A stretch of DNA of 64,000 nucleotides, taken from Lachnospiraceae bacterium. GTDB taxonomy: Bacteria; Bacillota; Clostridia; Lachnospirales; Lachnospiraceae. Under the pieces are notes generated by a model. It was not told the DNA's origin and did no database searches. It saw nothing but the letters and a program-made list of their open reading frames with translations. Below are positions 46,164 through 60,482 of this stretch, piece by piece; the first letter of the stretch is position 1; every line of letters starts with the position of its first letter. The translations under genes were made by a program, and so were the position numbers. Location of the stretch: the NCBI GenBank assembly GCA_024682555.1, contig JAIKZD010000114.1:88900-152899 (forward strand), given 5' to 3'.

Positions 46164-47528
46164 ATGAACGAACAGGAAGTATTCTTACGCGAACATTTCG
46201 AGGACATAAAACAGGACATATTCGAGAATTACGGCATCACAAAGATCTCCTTTGAAACCTGGATCAAGCCTCTTTCCCTGGAAGCTATTGAAGGGGACAT
46301 AGTAAAAATAGGCGTTCCCGGAGAGATCGCGCCCGCTCTCTCACATATAACCGCAACCTACAGAGATTTTTTCCGTGTTGCTATTTCAGAGAAGCTGGAT
46401 TCCGACGTCGATGTTATCTTTACTCTGCAATCCGGCAATACCGGGTTTTCAGGCAGGGATAATTCAGGCAGCACACTGGAGGAAAACCGCAGATCCTCCA
46501 ATCTTAATGCGCGTTATACCTTTGACACCTTTGTTGTCGGAAAGAATAACAACCTGGCTCAGGCTGCCTCACTCTCAGTTGCCGAATCACCGGGAAAAAG
46601 TTACAATCCTCTGTTTCTGTACAGCGATGCCGGTCTTGGTAAGACCCACCTGATACACTCGATCGGTAACTACATAATAAAACAGAATCCGAACGCAAGA
46701 GTTTTATACGTGACCTCCGAGGCTTTCACTAATGAGGTTATCGAATCCATTCGTTCAAACAATGCACAGAACATGTCCAGACTCAGGAGAAAATACAGGG
46801 ATGTGGATGTCCTGATGGTAGACGATGTTCAGTTTATTATAGGAAAGGAATCAACACAGGAAGAGTTTTTCCACACTTTTAACGAACTTCACAACGCCGG
46901 AAAACAGATAATCCTTTCCTCCGATAAGCCTCCGAAGGACATGACCACTCTCGAAGAGAGATTCCGTTCCCGCTTCGAATGCGGTCTGATCGCTGATATA
47001 CAGCCCCCCGATTATGAGACAAGGATGGCTATCTTAAGAAAGAATGCCGAAAGCTATCCCGGTCATATAGATGATGAGATCTTTTCATATATAGCAGAAA
47101 ATGTTAAATCCAATATCCGCGAACTGGAGGGAGCTTTCAATAAGATAATCGCCCATTCAAGGATATTCGGCGAGGATATCAATCTTGAAAAAGCTGAAGA
47201 GGCCCTAAAGGATCTTATTTCCGAAAAGAACCAGGCCGTCACTCCTGCTTCCATCATAGACAAGACTTGTGAATACTACGGTATATCAAAAGCAGAGATC
47301 ATTTCTCAGAAAAGAAGCAGAGACATAGCTCTTCCAAGACAGGTGGCAATGTACTTTATCAGAACGCTTACGGATACTTCTTTTGATGAGATAGGAAAGC
47401 TTCTCGGCGGAAGAGATCATACCACCGTCATGAGTGGCATTAATAAGATCAGGGATCAGGTTCAGGTTGACAGTGTTTTATTTGAACAGGTGGATAACAT
47501 CCGCCAAAAGATCAACCCCGGCGGTTGA
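46164..47528 (+). CDS. dnaA: chromosomal replication initiator DnaA
   Basis: A 454-residue AAA+ initiator that binds DnaA boxes and melts oriC. N-terminal domain I with ISFETWIKPL, a short variable linker, AAA+ domain with Walker A GLGKT (about 157-161), Walker B VLMVDDVQFI, and the C-terminal DNA-binding signature GGRDHTTVMSGINKI. ATG 46164 is chosen: GAGG lies 5 nt upstream and the promoter leaves no leader for the upstream GTG. Length is typical. Confidence 0.97.
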   Translation: MNEQEVFLREHFEDIKQDIFENYGITKISFETWIKPLSLEAIEGDIVKIGVPGEIAPALSHITATYRDFFRVAISEKLDSDVDVIFTLQSGNTGFSGRDNSGSTLEENRRSSNLNARYTFDTFVVGKNNNLAQAASLSVAESPGKSYNPLFLYSDAGLGKTHLIHSIGNYIIKQNPNARVLYVTSEAFTNEVIESIRSNNAQNMSRLRRKYRDVDVLMVDDVQFIIGKESTQEEFFHTFNELHNAGKQIILSSDKPPKDMTTLEERFRSRFECGLIADIQPPDYETRMAILRKNAESYPGHIDDEIFSYIAENVKSNIRELEGAFNKIIAHSRIFGEDINLEKAEEALKDLISEKNQAVTPASIIDKTCEYYGISKAEIISQKRSRDIALPRQVAMYFIRTLTDTSFDEIGKLLGGRDHTTVMSGINKIRDQVQVDSVLFEQVDNIRQKINPGG

Positions 47529-47553
47529 GAATTTTCACAATTTCTTGTATAAT
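47525..47553 (+). promoter_or_regulatory. dnaN promoter
   Basis: TTGAGA (47525-47530) overlaps the dnaA stop; 17-bp spacer; TATAAT (47548-47553). A near-consensus DnaA box at 47602-47610 lies downstream, so DnaA could influence dnaN expression. Confidence 0.7.
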
Positions 47554-47677
47554 AAAGGGTGCTGCCTATCAATAATTTGTATTTTGCGCGGTTTTTTCCA
47601 CTTATCCACCGCCTATACTAATAATACTGTTTAAGTTTATAAATATATTGGTTACGCGCGCGAAAGGAGTCTGACTG

Positions 47678-48787
47678 ATGAAGATAGTCTGTAATAAAAA
47701 CGAACTCGCAAAGGGTCTGCAGATAGTCTCAAGGGCTATCCCCACCAAGACGACCATGTCGATACTGGAATACATACTTATCGATGCTACCGGACCTGAG
47801 GTCAAGCTCATTGGTAACGATATGGAGCTTGGCATAGAGACAGTCATTAAATGTGATGTGATGGAGAGAGGTTATATAGCTCTCGGTGCCAGACTATTTC
47901 TCGATGTTGTAAGAAAGCTCCCGGAAACTGATGTGACGATCACTTTGGGAGATAACTCTATCGTAACGATAAATGCTCTAAAGGCTGAATTTAAGATCCC
48001 GGGCAGGGCAGGGGAGGAGTTTAATTTCCTGCCTGATATTGCCAGGATAGACGGGATCGAGATATCACAGTATTCGCTGAAGAATGTGATAAATCAGACT
48101 ATTTTTGCCATATCCGCCGGAAATGATACTAACCGCATGATGAGCGGCGAACTCCTGGAAATAAACAGCGATATACTGAGAGTTGTTGCTCTGGACGGCC
48201 ACAGGATTGCTATCAGAAAGATAAACCTGTCAGGTTCTTATCCCTCCAAGAAGGTTGTGGTTCCGGGAAAAACGATGTCCGAACTCTCAAAAATACTTGA
48301 AGACAGCACAGAGAAAAAGGCTGAGATATTCTTTACGGACAAGCATGTCATGTTTTCTTTTGACAGGACGACTGTCGTATCAAGACTCATAGAGGGCAAT
48401 TATTTCAACATCGATCAGATGCTTTCAAGCGATTATGAGACAAAGGTATCGGTCTCGAGAAAGGAACTTACGGACAGTATTGACAGAGCTACTCTTCTGG
48501 TGAAGGAGGGAGACAAAAAGCCTGTAATTTTTGAAATTAACGACAATGACATGGAGATCAGGATCAATTCGACTATAGGAAGCATGAATGAGTCGATAGA
48601 TATAAACAAGCAGGGAAAGAATCTTATGATAGGCTTCAATCCCAAGTTTGTGATGGATGTGCTGAAGGTAATAGAAGAGGAGAAGGCGGATATATATTTT
48701 GTTAATCCGAAGGCGCCGTGCTTCTTCAAAAACGAGGAAGAAAGCTACAATTACCTCATACTTCCCATCAATTTCACGACGGTCTGA
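47678..48787 (+). CDS. dnaN: DNA polymerase III sliding clamp (beta subunit)
   Basis: A 369-residue ring-forming clamp of three similar domains that tethers the replicative polymerase. It begins MKIVCNKNELAKGLQIVSRA and ends in NYLILPINF near the peptide-binding pocket, as expected. RBS AAAGGAG before ATG 47678. It is followed after 6 nt by yaaA and then recF in the standard order. Confidence 0.97.
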   Translation: MKIVCNKNELAKGLQIVSRAIPTKTTMSILEYILIDATGPEVKLIGNDMELGIETVIKCDVMERGYIALGARLFLDVVRKLPETDVTITLGDNSIVTINALKAEFKIPGRAGEEFNFLPDIARIDGIEISQYSLKNVINQTIFAISAGNDTNRMMSGELLEINSDILRVVALDGHRIAIRKINLSGSYPSKKVVVPGKTMSELSKILEDSTEKKAEIFFTDKHVMFSFDRTTVVSRLIEGNYFNIDQMLSSDYETKVSVSRKELTDSIDRATLLVKEGDKKPVIFEINDNDMEIRINSTIGSMNESIDINKQGKNLMIGFNPKFVMDVLKVIEEEKADIYFVNPKAPCFFKNEEESYNYLILPINFTTV

Positions 48788-48793
48788 CGGATT

Positions 48794-49006
48794 ATGGAAA
48801 GCATTGAGTTAAGAGAAGGGGACGATTTCATCAAGCTGTCCCAGGCTTTAAAAAAGGCCGGACTTGTGGAGAACGGAGCCGAGGCCAAGACAAGGATAAG
48901 ACTCGGCGAGGTAAAGGTAAACGGGGAGACGGATGACCGCCCCGGCAGAAAGCTTGTGTCCGGAGATGTTTTTGTTTTCGGGAAGACACAGATAAAGATA
49001 GTGTGA
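48794..49006 (+). CDS. yaaA: S4-domain RNA-binding protein YaaA
   Basis: A 70-residue S4-like protein, usual between dnaN and recF in Firmicutes. The RNA-binding pattern LSQALKKAGLVENGAEAKTR, GEVKVNGETDDRPGRKL is clear. It lies 6 nt after dnaN and 4 nt before recF, so it is cotranscribed. In Bacillus the homologue is linked to ribosome assembly. Confidence 0.93.
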   Translation: MESIELREGDDFIKLSQALKKAGLVENGAEAKTRIRLGEVKVNGETDDRPGRKLVSGDVFVFGKTQIKIV

Positions 49007-49010
49007 CAGA

Positions 49011-52108
<3,098 letters not shown>

Positions 52109-52164
52109 TCATGACCGGACAATGAGAGTCATTACAGGATATAAGTTTTCAGACGAGGTGCACA

Positions 52165-54735
52165 ATGTCAGATATTAACGGCAATAACACAGGGAATGAA
52201 ATGCCGGAGGAGATCTCCGAGCCGTATACCACAGACAGGATACATGAAGTTGACCTGAAGAAGACCATGGAGACGTCGTTTATCGATTACTCCATGAGCG
52301 TCATCACTTCAAGAGCGCTTCCTGATGTGAGGGACGGTTTAAAACCGGTTCAGCGCAGGATCCTGTATTCCATGATAGAACTTGGGAACGGTCCGGATAA
52401 GCCTCACAGGAAATGTGCCCGTATCGTCGGCGATACCATGGGTAAATATCATCCTCACGGTGACAGCTCCATCTACGGCGCCCTTGTAAATATGGCACAG
52501 CCCTGGTCAATGAGATACTGTCTTGTGGACGGGCACGGGAATTTCGGTTCCGTCGACGGCGACGGTGCCGCGGCCATGCGATATACAGAGGCGAGGCTGA
52601 CCAAGATCTCCATGGAGATGACCGCCGATCTGAACAAGAATACGGTGGATTTTGTTCCCAACTTTGACGAGACGGAAAAAGAACCGGCTGTCATGCCGTC
52701 GAGATTTCCCAATATCCTGGTCAACGGAACGACCGGTATAGCAGTCGGAATGGCTACCAATATCCCGCCGCACAATCTGCGCGAGGTCATAGGCGCCTGC
52801 GTCAGGATGATCGAGAACAGGGTGAATGAGGACAGGGATACCGATGTGGAAGAGCTCCTTGATATCGTCAAGGCGCCTGATTTCCCCACAGGCGGCATCA
52901 TTCTGGGAACAAAGGGAGCGGAAGCCGCATACCGCACCGGCCGCGGAAAAGTTATATGCCGCGCGGTCACTGATATCGAGACCATGGAGAACGGCAAGAA
53001 CCGCATAGTTGTGACGGAGCTTCCGTATCTGGTAAATAAAGCGATGCTCATCCAGAAGATCGCAGAGATGGTCAAGGACAAGAGGATAGATGGTATCACT
53101 GCTTTAAGGGACGAGTCGGACCGCGAGGGCATGCGGATCGTGATAGAACTCAGGCATGACGCCAATCCGAACGTCATATTGAACCGGCTTTACAAGCATA
53201 CCCAGCTGCAGGATTCCTTCGGCATTATCATGCTCGCTCTTGTGAACGGTGAGCCCAAGGTACTGGGACTGAAGGAGATGCTGAAGACCTACCTCGCACA
53301 CCAGGAGGATGTGGTCAGACGCCGCACGGAATTTGATCTCGCAAAAGCCAAGGAGCGCGATCACATCCTGCAGGGACTGCTCATTGCTCTCGACAACATA
53401 GACGAGGTCATAAGGATAATCCGCGGAAGCGCCAATGTCCAGGAAGCCAAGACAGAACTCATGGCGCGTTTCGGCCTGACGGATATACAGGCTCAGGCCA
53501 TAGTGGATATGAGGCTGAGGGCTCTGACAGGTCTCGAAAGAGAGAAGCTTGAAGCCGAGCATGCTGCCCTTGTAAAGGAGATCGAGAGACTGACCGCCAT
53601 ACTGGCTGACAGAAAGCTGCTCCTTGGTGTCATAAAAGATGAGATGCTGGCCATATCCGAACAATACGGCGATGACAGAAGAAGCCGTATTGAGCGCGAT
53701 GAGTCCGAGGCAGATATAGTGGACGAGGATCTGATCCCCAATGAGAACACGGTCATCGCAATGACGAGCCTCGGCTATATAAAGCGCATGAGTGTCGACA
53801 ATTTCCATTCCCAGGGCCGCGGCGGACGCGGTGTCAAGGGCATGGCAACCATCGACAACGACTATATCGAGGATCTTCTGATGACGCAGACCCATTCCTG
53901 GGTCATGTTCTTCACAAGTACCGGCCGCTGCTACAGACTTAAAGCCTACGAGATCCCTGAGGGTTCAAGAAATTCCAGAGGGGTGGCAATTGTCAACATC
54001 CTGCAGCTTGCCGCCGGAGAAAAGATCACGGCGATCATACCCGTAAAGGGCCTGGATGAATATAAGTGTCTGTTCATGGTGACAAAGAAGGGCGTGGTGA
54101 AGAAGACGCCTATAAATGAATTTGCAAATGTCAGAAAGAACGGACTTAACGCCATACATCTGAGAGAGGATGATGAGCTCATAGAGGTCAAGACCACCAG
54201 ACCCGATCAGGAGGTCTTCCTGGTGACAAAGAGCGGAATGTGCATCCGCTTCAATGAAAAGGATGTAAGACCCATGGGGCGCACAGCATCAGGCGTGCGC
54301 GGCATGAACCTCGATCCCGATGATGAGATCGTGGGCATGCAGAAGGAAAGTCAGGGTTCTTCGCTTCTCATGGTAACTGAGAACGGCTACGGAAAGCGCA
54401 CGAATCTGGATAATTTCAAATTGCAGAGAAGAGGCGGAAAGGGACTGATCTGCTTCAAGACCAGTGACAAGACCGGCGATCTGATGGGAATAAAGGCCGT
54501 AAACGATGATCATGAGATCATGATGATCACCACCGGCGGTGTCCTCATTCAGATACGTATGGCGGATGTCAACGTATACAGCCGCTACGCATCCGGCGTA
54601 AGGCTGATCCGGCTTGACGAAGGAGTGAAGGTGGCGCAGATAGCCAAGGTCAGAGAAAAGGTGTCGGATCCGGAAACTGACACGGAGCAGGATCCGGCTG
54701 AGGATGAGGAAAATAATGCGAACACTGATCAATGA
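52165..54735 (+). CDS. gyrA: DNA gyrase subunit A
   Basis: An 856-residue subunit that cuts and rejoins DNA. The active tyrosine is Y140 ([10 protein letters not shown]). The quinolone region reads [14 protein letters not shown]101 and G105 align with E. coli S83 and D87, so the second site is Gly instead of an acidic residue; this may be native to the lineage. Six C-terminal beta-pinwheel repeats follow, including [10 protein letters not shown], the GyrA box region. The C-terminal tail is very acidic. Its last codons overlap the start of a glycosidase gene. Confidence 0.97.
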   Translation: MSDINGNNTGNEMPEEISEPYTTDRIHEVDLKKTMETSFIDYSMSVITSRALPDVRDGLKPVQRRILYSMIELGNGPDKPHRKCARIVGDTMGKYHPHGDSSIYGALVNMAQPWSMRYCLVDGHGNFGSVDGDGAAAMRYTEARLTKISMEMTADLNKNTVDFVPNFDETEKEPAVMPSRFPNILVNGTTGIAVGMATNIPPHNLREVIGACVRMIENRVNEDRDTDVEELLDIVKAPDFPTGGIILGTKGAEAAYRTGRGKVICRAVTDIETMENGKNRIVVTELPYLVNKAMLIQKIAEMVKDKRIDGITALRDESDREGMRIVIELRHDANPNVILNRLYKHTQLQDSFGIIMLALVNGEPKVLGLKEMLKTYLAHQEDVVRRRTEFDLAKAKERDHILQGLLIALDNIDEVIRIIRGSANVQEAKTELMARFGLTDIQAQAIVDMRLRALTGLEREKLEAEHAALVKEIERLTAILADRKLLLGVIKDEMLAISEQYGDDRRSRIERDESEADIVDEDLIPNENTVIAMTSLGYIKRMSVDNFHSQGRGGRGVKGMATIDNDYIEDLLMTQTHSWVMFFTSTGRCYRLKAYEIPEGSRNSRGVAIVNILQLAAGEKITAIIPVKGLDEYKCLFMVTKKGVVKKTPINEFANVRKNGLNAIHLREDDELIEVKTTRPDQEVFLVTKSGMCIRFNEKDVRPMGRTASGVRGMNLDPDDEIVGMQKESQGSSLLMVTENGYGKRTNLDNFKLQRRGGKGLICFKTSDKTGDLMGIKAVNDDHEIMMITTGGVLIQIRMADVNVYSRYASGVRLIRLDEGVKVAQIAKVREKVSDPETDTEQDPAEDEENNANTDQ

Positions 54736-57700
54736 TAAATGGGAATTTGCGGAGGTTTCTTTAGATACCCCCTATACGGATATACCCGGGGATGTCTGGA
54801 AGGACATCCTCATTCCTCATGATTTTCTGATAACAGACGCGAGAGCGCTGTACAGGAACGCCACGGGGTATTATCAGAGGATCCTGTCTGCAGAGGAAAC
54901 GGTTCTGGAACCCGGAGAGCGCCTCTACATAAGTTTTGACGGTGTCTATATGGACAGCCGTGTGCTTATGAACGGCGAAGAGATCGCTCAGTGGAAATAC
55001 GGCTATTCTCCGTTTATCGTTGACATAACTGACCATATAATCCCCGATGAGGACAATCTTCTCGTCGTCTGCATCAGGCATCAGTCACCAAACAGCAGGT
55101 GGTATTCGGGAGCCGGCATTTTCAGGGACGTTACCCTCATCAGAAAAAGCGCCACATCAATACCGGTAAACGGCGTCTATTTTCATGCACAGGAGACAGC
55201 GCCGGACATCTGGGAGATGGTCGTACAGACAGAAATATGGGGACCTGATTCCGAGGAGGAAGCGGAAGTCGAATATTCCCTGAAAGATCCGGACGGTAAG
55301 GAGGTCAGGCTGGAGCCCGTGTTCAGGGCTGAGCTTACAAGAGAGGAACCCTTTATACAGGGACGCACCTCCGGTATGGGCAGAAAGAAAGCGGAGCTCA
55401 GAGTTTTGGAGCAGCGCTTTAAGGTAAAAAATGTGAGACGCTGGGATCCCGATGACCCCGCGTTATATACGCTGACCGCTTCTCTCTTTGTGGGCGGCGA
55501 GCGCGTTGACAGTGAAATATCAAGAGTCGGTTTTCGCACATTTGTAATGGATCCGGAGAAAGGACTGATCCTGAACGGCAGGAGCTTTAAACTTAACGGT
55601 GTGTGCGAACATCACGACCTTGGTGCTTTCGGTGCGGCATTCCACAGAACGGCATTTAAGAGAAAGATCATAAAACTAAAGGCAATGGGAGTGAACGCGA
55701 TCCGTTTCGCTCATAACATGGCTGCGCTTGCCGCACTGGAATTGTGCGATGAGATGGGGATCCTCGTCATATCCGAGGGCTTTGATATGTGGGAGAGGCC
55801 CAAGACCGAGTATGACTACGCGAGATTCTTTAAAAAATGGCATGCCAGGGATGTTGAGAGCTGGATAAGAAGGGACAGGAACCATCCGTGCATCATCATG
55901 TGGTCCGTTGGCAACGAGATCTATGACACACATGCCGATAAAAGGGGTGTCACCATAACCGCCGATCTGAAGTCGCTTGTAGAAAAATACGATCCCATGA
56001 AGAATGCCAGAGTTACCGTGGCTTCCAACTACATGCCATGGGAAGGCGCGAGGAAATGTGCCGATGTCTACAAGATAGCGGGATATAATTACGGCGAGAG
56101 ATACTATGAGGAGCAGCACAAAGAGCATCCTGACTGGGTGATCTACGGAAGTGAGACCGCATCTCTTGTCATGAGCCGCGGCGTTTATCATTTTCCTTTA
56201 GCACAGGGCACACTTGCGGAGGAGGACGGCCAGTGCTCCTCTCTCGGAAACAGTTCAACAAGCTGGGGCGGCCGCTGTTTTGAGGAGGTTGCGGGGTTTG
56301 ACAGGGATCTGTCGTATTCCATGGGACAGTTTCTCTGGAGCGGCTTTGACTATATAGGCGAGCCCACACCCTATCACTCCAAGAATTCTTATTTCGGACA
56401 GATAGATACGGCGGGCTTCGGCAAAGATGCGTTTTTCTTCTGGCAGTCGGTCTGGACTGATCCCGGGAAGGCACCGATGGTGCATATCATCCCGTGTTAT
56501 TGGGATTTCAATGACGGACAGATGATAGATGTGCGCGTGGTATCCAATCTGGACCGCGTGGAGTTTTTCGTTAACGGAAAGAGTCTGGGGGAAAAGAGGC
56601 TCACACATAAGCCCGGATCAGGATATGATTTTTTCGCGGACTACCGCGTGCCGTATGAAAAAGGCGAGGTAACAGCCGTCGCCTATGATGCGGATGGAAA
56701 GGAAGCCGCGAAAGAAACGCTAAGATCATTCGGAGATACGGTCAGCTTTACCGCCGTAAAAGAAAACGACATAGGAGAACAGGATTATCTGTTCTTTGAC
56801 ATCAGTGCGGTCGACGAAAACGGAAACCCTGTGGGGAACGCCTCCGACAGAGTACATGTGGAAGTTATGGGTCCCGGAAAACTGGTGGGACTGGACAACG
56901 GCGACAGCACCGACTATGACGATTACAATACCGATTCAAAAAGACTGTTCAACGGAAAGCTTCTGGCGATAGTAAAGACAGCAGACGGCGCGGACACAGA
57001 GAAGATCGCCCTTAAGATCAGCCGGAGCACGCCTCAGATATCAGTCAGAAAGCTGGAGATATCAGCACCGGATGGAAGGCGTTTTTCCGCAGACAAAAAG
57101 ACGCTGACCGCATCTGTGCATATACTCCCGAAAAATGCTACAGACGTTCAGGTATCTTTTTCGGCGGTCAATGACTGCGGCGTCGTATCGCAGCTGGTCA
57201 AAACGGGTGATGTCACAAGGAATGAAAAAGGCGATCAGCAGATCTTAATGACGGCAATGGGTGACGGAAACTTCAGGCTGAGAGCGGTATCGAAGAGCGG
57301 GACGACAGCGCCCAGGATCATATCCGAGCTGGAATTTGCCATAGAAGGTGTGGGAACGGCGTATATCGATCCCTATTCGTTCGTATCCGGGAGTCTGTTT
57401 ACAAGATCTATCGGCGATGTAGGCAACGGCAATGAAAAGGGCATCGCCTCCGCCAGAGATAAGAGAACGATCATAATATGGGACGATCTGGATTTCGGCA
57501 GGGATCTTGCGGAGAGCATTACGCTGCCCTTATTTACCCTGACGGATGAGCCCTATCCGGTTAAGATCTGGAAGGGCGTGCCGGGCGAAGAGGGTGCAAA
57601 GCTTTTGTGCGACGGAGTATATCAGAAGCCCACCATATGGAACACATATCAGGAGGAGACGTTTGGACTGGCTGAGCCTCTCACCGGTATACAGACCGTG

Positions 57701-58135
57701 AGCCTCGAGGTGGACCGGAAGTTCCACATCAAGGGCTTTGTATTTGAGAGGACCGCGAGGGCGTTTGCCTTTTTGGCCGCGGCGCAGGCGGATGCGATTT
57801 ACGGCGACCTTTTCAGAAAAGAGGAGGACGCGGTCTACGACATAGGCAATAATGTTTCGATCGTTTATGAAGATCTGGACTTCGGAGAAAAAGGCGCCGG
57901 GACGGTCAGCATTACAGCAAAGGGAAAACAGGCCAATTCCGTCCACGTGGTGTTTGATGACGGAAACGGAAATGTCATAAGACAGATCGTGGAGTTTCCC
58001 GCAGAAAAAGACTTTACGGAACATGAATTCAGGCTGGATGCGGCGCCGGAAGGCGTCATAAAGGGCGCACAGAAGGTAAGCCTGGTGTTTCTTCCGGGCA
58101 CGGCGATAGATCTCAAAGGAATGCGGTTCATATAG
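54716..58135 (+). CDS. glycoside hydrolase family 2 protein (beta-galactosidase-like)
   Basis: A 1139-residue enzyme without a signal peptide, so intracellular. Order: jelly-roll sugar-binding domain, Ig-like domain, and TIM barrel with acid/base E401 (WSVGNEIYD) and probable nucleophile E480 (IYGSETAS). A DUF4982-type Ig domain ([19 protein letters not shown]) follows, then another Ig-like domain and two C-terminal carbohydrate-binding-like domains. Each of these has a DLDFG motif ([10 protein letters not shown] and [10 protein letters not shown]). ATG 54716 is chosen because GAGG is 7 nt upstream; it overlaps gyrA by 20 nt. Substrate (beta-galactoside, glucuronide or mannoside) is not certain. 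Confidence 0.88.
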   Translation: MRTLINDKWEFAEVSLDTPYTDIPGDVWKDILIPHDFLITDARALYRNATGYYQRILSAEETVLEPGERLYISFDGVYMDSRVLMNGEEIAQWKYGYSPFIVDITDHIIPDEDNLLVVCIRHQSPNSRWYSGAGIFRDVTLIRKSATSIPVNGVYFHAQETAPDIWEMVVQTEIWGPDSEEEAEVEYSLKDPDGKEVRLEPVFRAELTREEPFIQGRTSGMGRKKAELRVLEQRFKVKNVRRWDPDDPALYTLTASLFVGGERVDSEISRVGFRTFVMDPEKGLILNGRSFKLNGVCEHHDLGAFGAAFHRTAFKRKIIKLKAMGVNAIRFAHNMAALAALELCDEMGILVISEGFDMWERPKTEYDYARFFKKWHARDVESWIRRDRNHPCIIMWSVGNEIYDTHADKRGVTITADLKSLVEKYDPMKNARVTVASNYMPWEGARKCADVYKIAGYNYGERYYEEQHKEHPDWVIYGSETASLVMSRGVYHFPLAQGTLAEEDGQCSSLGNSSTSWGGRCFEEVAGFDRDLSYSMGQFLWSGFDYIGEPTPYHSKNSYFGQIDTAGFGKDAFFFWQSVWTDPGKAPMVHIIPCYWDFNDGQMIDVRVVSNLDRVEFFVNGKSLGEKRLTHKPGSGYDFFADYRVPYEKGEVTAVAYDADGKEAAKETLRSFGDTVSFTAVKENDIGEQDYLFFDISAVDENGNPVGNASDRVHVEVMGPGKLVGLDNGDSTDYDDYNTDSKRLFNGKLLAIVKTADGADTEKIALKISRSTPQISVRKLEISAPDGRRFSADKKTLTASVHILPKNATDVQVSFSAVNDCGVVSQLVKTGDVTRNEKGDQQILMTAMGDGNFRLRAVSKSGTTAPRIISELEFAIEGVGTAYIDPYSFVSGSLFTRSIGDVGNGNEKGIASARDKRTIIIWDDLDFGRDLAESITLPLFTLTDEPYPVKIWKGVPGEEGAKLLCDGVYQKPTIWNTYQEETFGLAEPLTGIQTVSLEVDRKFHIKGFVFERTARAFAFLAAAQADAIYGDLFRKEEDAVYDIGNNVSIVYEDLDFGEKGAGTVSITAKGKQANSVHVVFDDGNGNVIRQIVEFPAEKDFTEHEFRLDAAPEGVIKGAQKVSLVFLPGTAIDLKGMRFI

Positions 58136-58139
58136 GCGT

Positions 58140-59570
58140 ATGAGTTTAAAGAGCGAACCCTATAAAGACTTTGCCGGGCTGCTCTCCGATATGGCAGACC
58201 GATATCCGGAGCGCACGGCCATAATGACCTCAGAGTACGGCGAGCAGGTGACCATCACCTACGGCGAGCTGTATCACCGTGTCATGGAGTTAGCCAGCAG
58301 ATACAAAAGAGAGGATTGTACCTGCGTGGGTATCTATGCCAATGCGTCGGCCATGTGGATAATAACCATGTTCGCCTCAGTCATTGCGGGTAAGAGGACT
58401 GTACTGTTTGACGTATTGTTCCCGCCGGAGAGACTGATCGAACTTGTGCGCGTATGCGGCGTGGATTCGCTCTATGCTACGAACAGCGAGGGAAAACAGA
58501 TATTCGGCGGTTATATGAACGACCTTCGCAGCGAGGACCTAAAGGAATTCGGGGCGCTGCATGAGGCTCTGGCAAACCGCATGTCGATAAATCCCGATGA
58601 AGAGATAGAGGAGGCCGGAAAGCTCCTGTTCTTCACCTCCGGTACGACGGATTTCTACAAGGCAGTGGTGCTTTCGCAGCAGGCGCTTCTCTACGATGCC
58701 TGGGCGGGACAACAGATAGCGCACGGGACACCGGAGGACATGGTGCTGTGCATGCTGCCCATGTGGCATGTTTTCGGTTTTGTGACAGGCATATTGTGGC
58801 CGCTTTCCATAGGAGCCCATGTCGCGCTGTCGCGCGGGATAAGGCATGCTCTTCAGGATCCCATAACCTATGAGCCCGATTACATACCGGTTATACCGTC
58901 GCTCTTAAAATACATGCTTTCAATGGACGCGCTGAATAAGAACCTCGGGACGGTAATCATCGGCGGATCTCCCTGCGACGAAGCGACGCTGGAGATGCTC
59001 TTCAGGCGCGGAATAAGGGTTATGCAGGGCTATGGTCTGACCGAGACCTCAAGCGGTGTCGCGTGCTCAACGGATCCGAAGAACATCTTTGCAATGGAGC
59101 CATGTATCGGTACAAGCTTTAAGATCGCAAACGACGGAGAGGTGATGATAAAAACTCCCTCCATCATGGACGGGTACTTCCGGAATCCCGAATTTACGGC
59201 GGCAAAGATAGTCGACGGGTGGCTTATGACCGGCGATCTGGGACACATAGACAGCGAAGGGCGCCTGATCATTCTCGGAAAAAAAGACGAAGTGCTGGTG
59301 CTCTCCAACGGAGAAAAGCTCTTCTGTCCGGAGGTAGAGGCCGAACTGAATGCGATGACGGGCACGGAAACGGAGCTCTATCTCGAAAATGACCGACTTA
59401 CCCTGGCGGTCGTTGCAAGGAATAAAACAAGGGAAGAGATAGAAAAACAGGTGGAGATTTTCAACAAAAAGCAGCCGATCAGCAAAAGGATAGCCGGCAT
59501 ATCCATGCGCGAAAAACCCCTGCCCAGAACCGTCGGCGGCGATCTACAGCGCTGGCGGATATCACAGTGA
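58140..59570 (+). CDS. AMP-binding (acyl-CoA synthetase-like) protein with altered core motifs
   Basis: A 476-residue ANL-superfamily protein. The phosphate loop is FTSGTTDFYKAVV (from T166) where the family has TSGTTGxPKxV, the A5-type motif is YGLTETSSG, and the hinge region is TGDLGHIDSEGRLIILGKKDE. The C-terminal motif PRTxxGK is PRTVGGD, with Asp468 in place of the lysine needed for adenylation. It may be an adenylation-deficient relative. It begins 4 nt after the GH2 stop, so both are likely read from the gyrA transcript. Substrate unknown. Confidence 0.82.
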   Translation: MSLKSEPYKDFAGLLSDMADRYPERTAIMTSEYGEQVTITYGELYHRVMELASRYKREDCTCVGIYANASAMWIITMFASVIAGKRTVLFDVLFPPERLIELVRVCGVDSLYATNSEGKQIFGGYMNDLRSEDLKEFGALHEALANRMSINPDEEIEEAGKLLFFTSGTTDFYKAVVLSQQALLYDAWAGQQIAHGTPEDMVLCMLPMWHVFGFVTGILWPLSIGAHVALSRGIRHALQDPITYEPDYIPVIPSLLKYMLSMDALNKNLGTVIIGGSPCDEATLEMLFRRGIRVMQGYGLTETSSGVACSTDPKNIFAMEPCIGTSFKIANDGEVMIKTPSIMDGYFRNPEFTAAKIVDGWLMTGDLGHIDSEGRLIILGKKDEVLVLSNGEKLFCPEVEAELNAMTGTETELYLENDRLTLAVVARNKTREEIEKQVEIFNKKQPISKRIAGISMREKPLPRTVGGDLQRWRISQ

Positions 59571-59595
59571 GATGACGGGGGATTTTTGTCTGATT

Positions 59596-59624
59596 TTGAC
59601 ACAGACGGCAACAAGAGTTATAAA
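59596..59624 (+). promoter_or_regulatory. promoter of the amino-acid ABC transporter operon
   Basis: TTGACA (59596-59601), 17-bp spacer, TATAAA (59619-59624), 57 bp upstream of the transporter's first gene. Confidence 0.8.
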
Positions 59625-59680
59625 TAGATGTTGATGAGTGATCTGTATCACACATACCGCATGATCAGGAGGAAGAAAAA

Positions 59681-60478
59681 ATGAAGAAAAAGTTACTGTC
59701 AGCAGCACTTGCCGGTATCATGGCATTATCTCTCGCAGCCTGCGGAAACAGCGCGGCAAAGCAGGGAGCGGACAAGGACCTTGAGTACATCATGAACAAA
59801 GGTACTCTGGTTGTAGGCATCACCGATTTTGCACCCATGGATTACAAGGATGGCGGTGACTGGATCGGCTTTGACGCGGATGTCGCGAGACTGGTCGCCA
59901 AGGATCTGGGAGTAGAGGTCAAGTTTGTCGAGATCGACTGGGACAATAAGATCCTTGAGCTTGAAAACAAATCCATAGACTGTGTATGGAACGGCATGAC
60001 TCTGACTGATGAGGTCAAAAATGCCATGACCTGCACCAACCCCTATTGCAACAATGCGCAGGTGGTTGTGCTTCCCGCGGATCAGAAGGGCTCATACCCG
60101 GATGTCGAGAGCATGAAGGCTCTGAAATTTGCGGTTGAAGCAGGAAGCGCCGGTGAGGCCGCCGCTAAGGAAAACGGCTTCAATTATACTTCTCTGACGT
60201 CTCAGTCGGATACGCTTATGGAGGTACAGGCGGGCACCAGCGATGCTTCGATCATAGATCTGCTCATGGCGGGCGCAATGATAGGCGAAGGCACCAGTTA
60301 TCCCGAGCTGACACACTCGCTGGAGCTCACCACCGAGGAATACGGTGTGGGCTGCCGCAAGGGAAGCGACCTCGCGGAGTATATAAACGACCGGTTTTCG
60401 ACCTATTATATGGACGGTACTCTTGAAAGCATTGCAAAGAAGTACGGCGTCCAGGATTCTCTCGTGAAGCAGCAGTAA
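59681..60478 (+). CDS. amino acid ABC transporter substrate-binding lipoprotein
   Basis: A 265-residue family 3 solute-binding protein with a lipoprotein signal (MALSLAACGNS). Typical segments: KGTLVVGITDFAPMDY, WIGFDADVARLVAKDLG and WDNKILELENKSIDCVWNGMT. It binds a polar amino acid outside the cell and passes it to the permease 4 nt downstream. RBS AGGAGGAAG precedes ATG 59681. Confidence 0.94.
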   Translation: MKKKLLSAALAGIMALSLAACGNSAAKQGADKDLEYIMNKGTLVVGITDFAPMDYKDGGDWIGFDADVARLVAKDLGVEVKFVEIDWDNKILELENKSIDCVWNGMTLTDEVKNAMTCTNPYCNNAQVVVLPADQKGSYPDVESMKALKFAVEAGSAGEAAAKENGFNYTSLTSQSDTLMEVQAGTSDASIIDLLMAGAMIGEGTSYPELTHSLELTTEEYGVGCRKGSDLAEYINDRFSTYYMDGTLESIAKKYGVQDSLVKQQ

Positions 60479-60482
60479 GACT

